NCBI RefSeq assembly: GCF_016278775.1 | Contig: NZ_JADQBF010000070.1 | Location: forward strand, 19,123 to 83,122 | Origin: Demequina sp. | GTDB taxonomy: Bacteria; Actinomycetota; Actinomycetes; Actinomycetales; Demequinaceae | Reading direction: 5' to 3' | DNA: 64,000 nt | Shown: one piece after another, positions 30,392 to 38,674 of the stretch | How positions within the stretch are numbered: position 1 is the first letter of the stretch | Layout of the letters: each line of letters opens with the position of its first letter | Notes under the pieces: model-generated | Told to the model about the DNA's origin: nothing | Databases searched by the model: none | What the model saw: the letters and a program-made list of their open reading frames with translations, nothing else | Position numbers and translations under genes: made by a program

Positions 30392-31498
30392 TCAGGCGCG
30401 GTACGCGCCACTCAGGTAGACGGCGCCCCCCTGGACGCCCTTGGCGCCACGCACCACATCAGCGGACGACGCACGCGCATCGTCCGCGATGACCGCGCCC
30501 AGTTCCCACGACGGAACGCCAGCGGCTGTCGAGGCGCTGATCACGGAGTCGGCGTCGGAGGCCGACACTACGGCGACCATGCCGACGCCCATGTTGAGCG
30601 TCGACTCCAGGTCATGCCACGGGACCTGGCCCGCGCCCGCAAGCGCATCAAAGATGACGGGCAGCTGCCACGCGTCGCGAGCAACCGTCGCGGCGAGTCC
30701 CGCGGGGATGACGCGCGCCAGGTTCGCGGCGAGTCCCCCGCCCGTCACGTGCGAGAAGGCATGGAGGCCGGGTACAGAACCCGCAAGCTCCACACAAAGC
30801 TTTGCGTAGATGCGGGTGGGCTCCAACAGTTCCTCGCCCACGGTGCGGCCGAGGTCGGCCACATGACGGTCGAGCGTCCAGCCCGCATGCGCCATGACCG
30901 AACGCACCAGCGAGTAGCCGTTGGAGTGCAGCCCCGACGATGCCATGGCCACCACCACGTCACCCTCGCGGACGCGATCGGGCCCCAGCAACGCGTCGGC
31001 TTCGACCACTCCGATGGCCGCGCCAGCCACGTCATAGTCGTCTGGCTCCATGACGCCAGGGTGCTCGGCTGTCTCGCCCCCCACGAGCGCGGTATCCGCC
31101 ATGAGGCAGCCCTCGGCAATGCCGCGCACGATGTCGGCTATGCGCTCCGGCACCACGCGACCACACGCAATGTAGTCCGTCATGACAAGCGGCTTCGCGC
31201 CGCACACCACGATGTCGTCGACAACCATGGCGACCAAGTCTTGGCCGATCGTGTCGTGGATGCCCATCGCGCGAGCGATGACGATCTTGGTGCCCACACC
31301 ATCGGTTGAAGACGCAAGCAGTGGGCGGCGGTAGTCCTTGAGAGCAGAGGCGTCGAAGAGGCCAGCGAACGCGCCGACTCCCCCCAAGACCTCGGGCCCG
31401 TGGGTCTTGCCCACAGCCTCCTTCATCAGTTCCACCGCGCGGTCGCCCGCCGCAGTGTCCACGCCGGACGACGCGTAGGTGATGCCTTCGCTGCTCAT
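30392..31498 (-). CDS. purM: Phosphoribosylformylglycinamidine cyclo-ligase
   Basis: GGVGAFAGLF, SSTDGVGTKI, GGETAEHPGVM, HVTGGGLAANLAR. Confidence 0.97.
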   Translation of the reverse strand: MSSEGITYASSGVDTAAGDRAVELMKEAVGKTHGPEVLGGVGAFAGLFDASALKDYRRPLLASSTDGVGTKIVIARAMGIHDTIGQDLVAMVVDDIVVCGAKPLVMTDYIACGRVVPERIADIVRGIAEGCLMADTALVGGETAEHPGVMEPDDYDVAGAAIGVVEADALLGPDRVREGDVVVAMASSGLHSNGYSLVRSVMAHAGWTLDRHVADLGRTVGEELLEPTRIYAKLCVELAGSVPGLHAFSHVTGGGLAANLARVIPAGLAATVARDAWQLPVIFDALAGAGQVPWHDLESTLNMGVGMVAVVSASDADSVISASTAAGVPSWELGAVIADDARASSADVVRGAKGVQGGAVYLSGAYRA

Positions 31499-32970
31499 CC
31501 TGCGACCTCCGCTCGCTGGGTCAGCAGCAGGTGGCGCGCATTGACTGGGGTATCCATCGGGTACTGGCCCGTGAAGCACGCGGTGCACAGGCGCTCCTCG
31601 GCCTGCTGCGTCGCGGCGACCATGCCCTCAAGGGAGATGTGCCCGAGCGTGTCGGCGCCGATGTACTGACGTAGTTCTTCGATCGTCTTGCCCACCGATG
31701 CGAGTTCTTCGCGCGTAGGAAAGTCGATCCCGTAGAAGCACGGCCACTGCACGGGCGGCGCTGAGATGCGCACGTGTACCTCCGCGGCGCCCGCCTCGCG
31801 AAGCATCGCGATAATCGCGTGCTGGGTGTTGCCGCGCACGATGGTGTCATCCACGACGATGAGCCGCTTGCCAGCGATCACCTCGCGGAGCGGGTTCAAT
31901 TTGAGCCTGATGCCCAGCTGTCGCAGCGTCTGCGACGGCTGGATGAAGGTGCGCCCCACGTATCCGTTCTTGGTGAGACCCTGAGCGAACGGGATTCCCG
32001 ATTCCTGCGCATAGCCCACCGCCGCCGGCGTCCCTGACTCCGGCACGGGGATCACCAGATCCGCCTCGACCGGGTGCTCGCGGGCAAGAGTGCGGCCCAT
32101 CTCGAGTCGAGCGGCCTGGATCGACCGGCCTGCAATCGAGGTGTCCGGTCGCGCGAGGTAGACGTATTCGAAGACGCAGCCGTGCGGCTCTGCCTTGGCA
32201 AAGCGCTCGGAGTGAACGCCCTCGTCGTTGATGGTGAGGAGTTCCCCCGGCTCGACCTCGCGCAGGAAGGCTGCGCCCACAATGTCGAGCGCAGGGATCT
32301 CGGAGGCAACGACCCAGCCTCCACCCGGGAGCTCGCCCAGCACGAGTGGCCGCACCCCATGAGGGTCGCGCGCCGCATACAGCGCGTGCTCGTCCATGAA
32401 GACGAAGGAGAACGCGCCGCGCACGTGCGGCAGGAGTTCGAGTGCCGTCTCGGCAAGGGTGTCGTACTCATCGGATCCCAGCAGCGCCGTGACGATGGCC
32501 GTGTCGGTGCACTTGCCACCCTTGAGGTCCAGCCGCTTGGCCATCCCCTCCCTGGCGACCAGCAGGTCGATGAGTTCCTGGGGGTTAGTGAGATTGCCGT
32601 TGTGGCCGAGCGCGACCGTCCCGTGAGCCGTGGGCCCCAACGTTGGCTGCGCGTTGGCCCACGTCGATGCGCCCGTCGTGGAGTAGCGCGCGTGACCCAC
32701 CGCGATGTGGCCCTGGAGAGCCTCGAGGGCGCCCTCGTCGAACACTTGGGAGACCAGGCCCATGTCCTTGAACACGAGGATCTTGTGGCCGTCAGACGCG
32801 GCGATGCCCGCCGATTCCTGACCTCGGTGTTGCAGTGCGTAGAGCCCGAAGTAGGTGAGCTTCGCGACCTCTTCGCCCGGTGCGTACACTCCGAACACCC
32901 CGCACGCGTCTTGCGGGCCCTTCTCCCCCGGCATCAGGTCGTGGTTGAGGCGTCCGTCACCGCGGGCCAT
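31495..32970 (-). CDS. purF: Amidophosphoribosyltransferase
   Basis: DACGVFGVYAPGEEVAKLTYFGLYALQHRGQES; LIVVDDTIVRGNT PRPP motif; 4-bp overlap with purM start. Confidence 0.97.
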   Translation of the reverse strand: MARGDGRLNHDLMPGEKGPQDACGVFGVYAPGEEVAKLTYFGLYALQHRGQESAGIAASDGHKILVFKDMGLVSQVFDEGALEALQGHIAVGHARYSTTGASTWANAQPTLGPTAHGTVALGHNGNLTNPQELIDLLVAREGMAKRLDLKGGKCTDTAIVTALLGSDEYDTLAETALELLPHVRGAFSFVFMDEHALYAARDPHGVRPLVLGELPGGGWVVASEIPALDIVGAAFLREVEPGELLTINDEGVHSERFAKAEPHGCVFEYVYLARPDTSIAGRSIQAARLEMGRTLAREHPVEADLVIPVPESGTPAAVGYAQESGIPFAQGLTKNGYVGRTFIQPSQTLRQLGIRLKLNPLREVIAGKRLIVVDDTIVRGNTQHAIIAMLREAGAAEVHVRISAPPVQWPCFYGIDFPTREELASVGKTIEELRQYIGADTLGHISLEGMVAATQQAEERLCTACFTGQYPMDTPVNARHLLLTQRAEVAG

Positions 32971-33316
32971 CGGCCGTCCCTTCGTTGTCGTCGGCTTCGA
33001 AGCCAGCTGCGGCCTCGGCCTCGATCACGTCTCTTTGGCGGTCGGCAGAGCGGCCAGACACATACTCGATGACGGCGGCCTGCGCACCCGTGACGAGGCC
33101 CCCAGCGAGCGCGCCGCCCAAGCCAAGCAGCAGCATGGCGACACCCCGGCCGACGGCGGTGCCAGCTGGCAGGGTGGCGCCCAGTATGAGTCCCACGAAC
33201 AGGCCGATGCCGACGCCCGTCAGGATGAAGCGCTCCGTGCGGGGCGCTCGCCGATAGGTCGCCGGAATGGCGCTGTCGCGCAAATGGTCTGGGGTGGGCT
33301 CAGTACCGTCGCTCAC
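32957..33316 (-). CDS. Small membrane protein of unknown function
   Basis: Two hydrophobic segments; overlaps purF start. Confidence 0.65.
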   Translation of the reverse strand: MSDGTEPTPDHLRDSAIPATYRRAPRTERFILTGVGIGLFVGLILGATLPAGTAVGRGVAMLLLGLGGALAGGLVTGAQAAVIEYVSGRSADRQRDVIEAEAAAGFEADDNEGTADGPR

Positions 33317-33339
33317 GGGATGAGTCTAGGCGGTGGCGC

Positions 33340-33368
33340 GCCCGCGCCGGTGCGTGACCGGCGCGGGC
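33340..33368 (-). terminator. Terminator hairpin after the MalG-like permease gene
   Basis: GCCCGCGCCGGT-GCGTG-ACCGGCGCGGGC, 12-bp exact stem. Confidence 0.7.
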
Positions 33369-33375
33369 ACCGCCA

Positions 33376-34317
33376 TTAGCCCTTGGTCGAGCCGGCCAGC
33401 AGGCCGCGCACGAAGTACCGCTGGAGCGAGAAGAACACGATCAGCGGAATGATCATCGAGATGAACGCGGCGGGCGGGACCAAGTACGCGTACTGGCCGT
33501 AGTCACCCGCGAGGTTCGAGATCGGGTACGTCAGCGGGTAGGTCTTGTTGCCACCGAACACCGCCGAGACCAGCAGGTCGTTCCACACCCACAGGAACTG
33601 GAAGATCGCCAGTGACGCCACCGCAGGTAGCGACAACGGGATGATGATCTTGAAGAAGGTCTGGGTGTGGCTGGCTCCATCCACGCGCGCCGCCTCCAAG
33701 ATGTCGCTGGGTATCTGCGACACAAAGTTGTGTAACAGGAACACCGCGAGCGGCATCGCGAAGATCGTGTGAGCTATCCACACGCCGGGGAACTGCCCGG
33801 CGACACCCAGGTTTTCTGGGCCGAGGAGCTTGAGCAGCGGGATCAGCGCCAACTGCAACGGCACCACCTGCAACGCGAAGATCATGACGAACAGGAAGTT
33901 GGAGCCCTTGAACGGAATCCACGCGAACGCGTATGCCGCCATCAAACCCAGTACCAGCGGGAACACGACCGATGGCACTGTCACCACAATGGAGTTCATC
34001 ACGTTGCCCAGCAGCGGGGGAGCCGTGGAGTTGTCACCAAACGCCTCGAACAGCACGTGGTTGAAGTTGGAGAACGTGAGATCGCCGTCGGCCATCACCG
34101 TCCACCACGCGTCGGTGCGGTACCTGTCACCCGGAATGAGTGCGGTCATGAACAGGGCGACCGTCGGAATGGTCCACAGCATCGCAATAATGATTGCTGC
34201 GGCTGTCGCCCATGGCGACGTGAGGTTCTCCTTCGCCTGGCCAGCCCGGTTCTTCTTGCGAGTCGGTGCTGCGTCTGGCGTGGCCTCGGGGCCAGCGGGA
34301 GGCATCGTGACACTCAT
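33376..34317 (-). CDS. Carbohydrate ABC transporter permease (MalG-like)
   Basis: MalG EAA-loop region (DILEAARVDGASHTQTFFKIIIPLSLP); start MSVTMPP at 34317. Confidence 0.92.
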   Translation of the reverse strand: MSVTMPPAGPEATPDAAPTRKKNRAGQAKENLTSPWATAAAIIIAMLWTIPTVALFMTALIPGDRYRTDAWWTVMADGDLTFSNFNHVLFEAFGDNSTAPPLLGNVMNSIVVTVPSVVFPLVLGLMAAYAFAWIPFKGSNFLFVMIFALQVVPLQLALIPLLKLLGPENLGVAGQFPGVWIAHTIFAMPLAVFLLHNFVSQIPSDILEAARVDGASHTQTFFKIIIPLSLPAVASLAIFQFLWVWNDLLVSAVFGGNKTYPLTYPISNLAGDYGQYAYLVPPAAFISMIIPLIVFFSLQRYFVRGLLAGSTKG

Positions 34318-35390
34318 CAGCGCGTCTCCTTCACCTTGTTGAGCGATCGCACGTTGTAGATGACGATCGGGATGACGAAGACGAACAGGATCACGGCGAG
34401 TGCCGCACCCAGTGACTCGCGACCTTCCACGAAACTCAGTACGTACATCTTGTTGGCGACGATGTCGGTCTGATTGCGGCCCTGCGTCACCGTGCGAACG
34501 ATGTCGTAGACCTTGAGCGAGGCAATCGTGATGGTAGTGAGCACCACCACCAGAGTGGCGCGGATCGACGGCACCGTGATGGACCAGAAGCGTTGCCACG
34601 CGTTTGCCCCGTCAAGCGAGGCCGCCTCGTTCATCTCGACGGGAACGCCCTTGATGGCCGCCGAGATGATCACCATGGCGAATCCCGTTTGGATCCATAC
34701 CAAGATGAGAATCAGGAACAGCGTGTTCCAGGGGGCCTCGTTCAAGAAGTTGAAGGCAGGGAACCCCATTTTGGTGATCAGCGCGTTGAGCATGCCTGTC
34801 TGAGAGCCGACCTGGTTGTAGTCATACATGATGGAGCCCCAGATCACGGAAGCTCCTACAAAGGAGATAGCCATCGGCATGAACACCAGGGACTTCAGGA
34901 CCTTCTCGCCCTTGGCACGGTCGATAAATACGGCGTATGCCAGGCCGATCGAAGTCGAAAGCCCAGGCACGAGCACCATCCACACCATCGTGTTGATCAC
35001 GGAGCGCAGGGTCGTGGAGTCCGTAAACGCAAATCTGTAGTTCTCGAGTCCAACGAACTGAGTCACGGACGTGTAGATACCGGTGGCGGGGTCGGGCTCT
35101 TGCACCACTTGGTTGAACGACAGCCAAACCGTCGACAGCGCCGGCCAAATCAGACCGATTCCAAGCAGGAGCAGGACGGGTGCAATCAGCACCATGAGTT
35201 GTACCTTGTCGCGGATCACACCGCGCACTAGGTCTGCGCCGAACATGACGGCCGCAACTACGACAAGAAACGCCACGATCGCAATCGCGGCGAGTGAAAC
35301 ATTGCTGCCCTGTGTTGACCAGAACTCACCGTCGAGCCCTGCCATGGGCAGCCCTCGGGACAAGGACAAGGGCACCTCAGTCGACGTCAT
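34317..35390 (-). CDS. Carbohydrate ABC transporter permease (MalF-like)
   Basis: EMNEAASLDGANAWQRFWSITVPSIRATL EAA loop. Confidence 0.92.
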   Translation of the reverse strand: MTSTEVPLSLSRGLPMAGLDGEFWSTQGSNVSLAAIAIVAFLVVVAAVMFGADLVRGVIRDKVQLMVLIAPVLLLLGIGLIWPALSTVWLSFNQVVQEPDPATGIYTSVTQFVGLENYRFAFTDSTTLRSVINTMVWMVLVPGLSTSIGLAYAVFIDRAKGEKVLKSLVFMPMAISFVGASVIWGSIMYDYNQVGSQTGMLNALITKMGFPAFNFLNEAPWNTLFLILILVWIQTGFAMVIISAAIKGVPVEMNEAASLDGANAWQRFWSITVPSIRATLVVVLTTITIASLKVYDIVRTVTQGRNQTDIVANKMYVLSFVEGRESLGAALAVILFVFVIPIVIYNVRSLNKVKETR

Positions 35391-35423
35391 CGTCGATTCC
35401 TTTCACCTCGTGTGGCAGACGCC

Positions 35424-35457
35424 GGCTGGGCCCCGCGACGATGCGCGAGGCCCAGCC
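35424..35457 (-). other. Intercistronic hairpin between SBP and MalF-like genes
   Basis: GGCTGGGCC...GGCCCAGCC 9-bp stem with inner CGCG/CGCG pairing. Confidence 0.8.
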
Positions 35458-35479
35458 AACTTGAGGGCTTACCTAGACC

Positions 35480-36850
35480 TTACGGCCAAGCGTTCTCGAT
35501 GTCCGACAGAACGGTGTCAAGGGGGGTTCCCGTGACGTAGTCGTTCATGCTGGTCCAGAATGCCGAGGCACCCACCTCAGCAGGCATGAGGTCCGAAGCG
35601 TCAAAGCGGAACACGGTGTCTTCGCCCTGCAGGATCTCAATGGATGCCTGACCAACTGGGCTGGAGGCGTTGGCGGGGTCGAGGCCCTTGTTGGCCGAGA
35701 TCACGCCACCGAGCGAGACACGCTCGTTTGCCCAGGTGTCCGAGGCCAGGAACGTCTGCAGTGCAACGGTCTCCGGCTTGTCGTTGAAGGCGGCCACGAA
35801 CTCGCCACCACCGGTGACGGCATCGCCGTCAGACTCGTTGATCTTGGGCGTCAGGAATGCCCAGACGTCACCTTCGGGGTCCACGTTGGTGCCCTCCGGC
35901 CACTGTGCCTCGTAGAACGAAGCCTGGTGGTGGAGCGAGCAGCTGTTCTCGAGGATCTGCAGGCCCGCCTCTTGGAAGGACGTGTCAACGATCGACGCCG
36001 AGTCACCCAGGCCACCGTTGACGTAGTCGGGGTTCAGTGCGATCGCACCGAAAGCCTCGAACGCTTCCGTGATCTCGGGCGAGGTGAAGTCGAGGTCGCC
36101 GGCAACCCACTGGTCGTAGGCCTCCGGGCCCTGCTGACGCAGGACGATGTCCTCAATCCAGTCGGTGCCGGCCCAGCCAGTTGCAGTGCCGGACTCGAAG
36201 CCGATGCACCATGGCGCGTAGTTTGCGCCTTCGCCACCGTTGGCAGCCATGTCGGCCGTCAGATCCATCATGCCGTCCCACGTGGTGGGAACTTCGTAGC
36301 CCTTGTCGGCGAACTCGGAAGGTGAGTACCAGACCCAGCCCTTGACGGATGCCATGAGTGGAGCCGCGTAGAACGTGGTACCGACGGTGCCGTAGTTCTT
36401 CCAGTCAGCGGACCAGAACTCGTCGACGTTTGCCTCGACCGACTCGGGGGCGGCAACGACGGCGCCGGTGCCTACCACGCGCTGGAGAAGACCAGGCTGC
36501 GGGATGATCGCGAGGTCGGGCGGGTTACCACCGTCGACACGAATGTTGATCTCGGTCTCGAACTCGTCCGAGCCGTTGTATGTGACGTCGATGCCGGTGC
36601 ACTCTGCGAACTTCGCGACCGACTCGGACAGCTGCTCTGCCTCGACACCTGAGATGGTGCCGTAGAGCTCCACTGCCTCTCCATCGAACGTTCCGTAGGT
36701 CGCGTAGTCCTCGCAACCTGCGGCCACATTGCTGTCGTCGCTCGTTGTCGTCGTGTCCGTGGGGTCAGGGTCGTCCGAGGACGTACACCCTGCCAGCAGA
36801 AGACCCGAGACAGCGACGGTAGCGAGCTGAACCTTCATGATTCGCTTCAT
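35480..36850 (-). CDS. ABC transporter extracellular solute-binding lipoprotein (family 1 type)
   Basis: Lipobox LLLAGCTSS; start MKRIMKVQL at 36850. Confidence 0.9.
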   Translation of the reverse strand: MKRIMKVQLATVAVSGLLLAGCTSSDDPDPTDTTTTSDDSNVAAGCEDYATYGTFDGEAVELYGTISGVEAEQLSESVAKFAECTGIDVTYNGSDEFETEINIRVDGGNPPDLAIIPQPGLLQRVVGTGAVVAAPESVEANVDEFWSADWKNYGTVGTTFYAAPLMASVKGWVWYSPSEFADKGYEVPTTWDGMMDLTADMAANGGEGANYAPWCIGFESGTATGWAGTDWIEDIVLRQQGPEAYDQWVAGDLDFTSPEITEAFEAFGAIALNPDYVNGGLGDSASIVDTSFQEAGLQILENSCSLHHQASFYEAQWPEGTNVDPEGDVWAFLTPKINESDGDAVTGGGEFVAAFNDKPETVALQTFLASDTWANERVSLGGVISANKGLDPANASSPVGQASIEILQGEDTVFRFDASDLMPAEVGASAFWTSMNDYVTGTPLDTVLSDIENAWP

Positions 36851-37046
36851 TAGCGTTGCTTTCCTCTCCGTTGAGTCGTGTTGATGCTCCCCCAGGCAGG
36901 AATGAGGAGTTCTTTCCTCCACCTACCTGGTAGGTAGCCGCGACGGCCATGGAAATCTGACCACCGCTCGCGACCTTTTCCACCATAGGCAGGCCATTGG
37001 GCCCAAGCAATCGCAGAGGACGTCCGTGGGGTCTCAAGTGTGCATC

Positions 37047-37083
37047 GATAACGTTTTCGTTATCACTTTGCAACCGTTATCAC
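37047..37083 (-). promoter_or_regulatory. Candidate LacI-type operator region upstream of the SBP operon
   Basis: Palindrome GATAACGTTTTCGTTATC (37047-37064) plus extra half-site AACCGTTATCA. Confidence 0.6.
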
Positions 37084-37108
37084 TGGCCGACCACAGCCCC
37101 CGAAAGAA

Positions 37109-38146
37109 CTAGCTTGATCCTCCGGCGAGTTCAAGCGCGATCTCTTCCCACCACGCTCCTGCCGCTGGTCCGCCATTGCACGTGCCGTCCGATTCGCCCG
37201 GCACCTTTGTCCAGATTGTCGCCACGAAGGCGCCCTCACGGTCGATGATCTGAGGGGGCTGGCCAATGGCCATTCCACGCGGATTGCACCATGCTCCGTC
37301 GGCCGGAGCGCCGTTGCCGTTGCGTGATGTGTCCGTGATGAACTGCAGGCCAGTGAGGCCGAACAACTGCTCGCCCCACGCGCGCTCGTTCGCGGTCGCG
37401 TTGTAGTTCGACGTGTTGGTCGCGACGCCCGCCAGGTTCTCGGTGCCCACCGCTGCGAGCCGTTCGGCGATCGTCTCCGGCGTGTGCCAGTTCGAGTGCC
37501 CCACATCGGCGAAAACGCTTCCGCCGGCGTCGTCCAGGATGCGTGCGGCCTCCGCGAGCAAGCCCACGCGATCCCCTTGCCCTTCGCAATCGCCCAGCTG
37601 CGCCAAGGCGTCCGGCTCCAACACAAACCACGCGACGGACCCCGGCGCGACCCCGTCCGCTACTTGCTGCACCCACGCCAGGTAGGCGTCAACGGGTGCC
37701 CCGCCAGCACTGTGCAGGCCGCAGTCTCGGCCGGGCACGTTGTAGACCACGAACAGCGCGATCTGGCTCGCCGCTGAAGCCTGCTCGGTGATCGAGCGCA
37801 CTGTCGTTGTCACATCGGGTGACCACTCTCCCAGCCAGATGCCAACGGGCTGGTCGGCGATCCTCTGAATGAGGTCGGCGTCCGCGGCGCGACCGGCGTC
37901 GCGGAGCCTGAGCACCGCCTCATCGGCGCTCGATCCCGCGTCAAAGAACTCGTCCAGCCCGCCGGTGAGCGACGCTGCGGCATCGGCGGGGTGCGTTGGC
38001 TCGGTCGGCGTGGCGGAGGCGGGCACCTCTGTGGAGGCCTCGAGCATGGTGGGCGCTGTGGGCGCGGAGTCCTCGCCAGCGTCGGCCGTGCATCCGGCTG
38101 CGAGGAGCAGCGCGGTGAGAATCGCGGCGGTCACGGTGCGGCTCAT
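37109..38146 (-). CDS. Glycoside hydrolase family 6 (endoglucanase/cellobiohydrolase-like) lipoprotein
   Basis: Lipobox LLAAGCTAD; GH6 motifs FVVYNVPGRDCGLHSAGG, WFVLEPDALAQL, GVATNTSNYNAT. Confidence 0.9.
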   Translation of the reverse strand: MSRTVTAAILTALLLAAGCTADAGEDSAPTAPTMLEASTEVPASATPTEPTHPADAAASLTGGLDEFFDAGSSADEAVLRLRDAGRAADADLIQRIADQPVGIWLGEWSPDVTTTVRSITEQASAASQIALFVVYNVPGRDCGLHSAGGAPVDAYLAWVQQVADGVAPGSVAWFVLEPDALAQLGDCEGQGDRVGLLAEAARILDDAGGSVFADVGHSNWHTPETIAERLAAVGTENLAGVATNTSNYNATANERAWGEQLFGLTGLQFITDTSRNGNGAPADGAWCNPRGMAIGQPPQIIDREGAFVATIWTKVPGESDGTCNGGPAAGAWWEEIALELAGGSS

Positions 38147-38155
38147 GCGGCGCGA

Positions 38156-38590
38156 CTACTCCGGGCCGATCAACGGCAGCAGCGCTGACAGGTCGGCTCG
38201 CTCACCCGATGCCTGCACCCGGCCTGACGTGAGCGCATCCGACCAGCCCAACTCCCCAGCGCTGAGTGCGATCCACGTCTCGGCATCCGTCTCGATCACG
38301 GCGGGTGGCGTCCCGCGCCGATGCGACGTCCCCTCGATGCACTGCACCGCGCCGAAGGGCGGCACCCGCACCTCGACGCTGCGGCCGGGCGCACGCTCGC
38401 CGAGCTCCTGCAGCAGGAACCGCACCGCGGTAGCCACAGTCGACCGTTCCAGACCATAAGGCCACTGCGAGCCTTGCGGCGAGTCCCCACGCGCGGCATC
38501 CGTCGCCCCCGCCAGTGCCGTGCGAAGAGCCGCCACCGCCTGATTCACGGCGCTCCAGCCCACAGAAGGGACGATGCGTCGTTGAGCCAT
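38156..38590 (-). CDS. Sterol carrier (SCP2-like) family protein
   Basis: Position next to purL and overall sequence; family recognised weakly. Confidence 0.65.
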   Translation of the reverse strand: MAQRRIVPSVGWSAVNQAVAALRTALAGATDAARGDSPQGSQWPYGLERSTVATAVRFLLQELGERAPGRSVEVRVPPFGAVQCIEGTSHRRGTPPAVIETDAETWIALSAGELGWSDALTSGRVQASGERADLSALLPLIGPE

Positions 38591-38674
38591 GCCCTCCAGT
38601 GTGCCGCAGGCTTCCTCACGGCGCGTGGCGACCCTGCCTCGCCCACCCCTGGCGGCGCCGACGCAGTGGCACGG

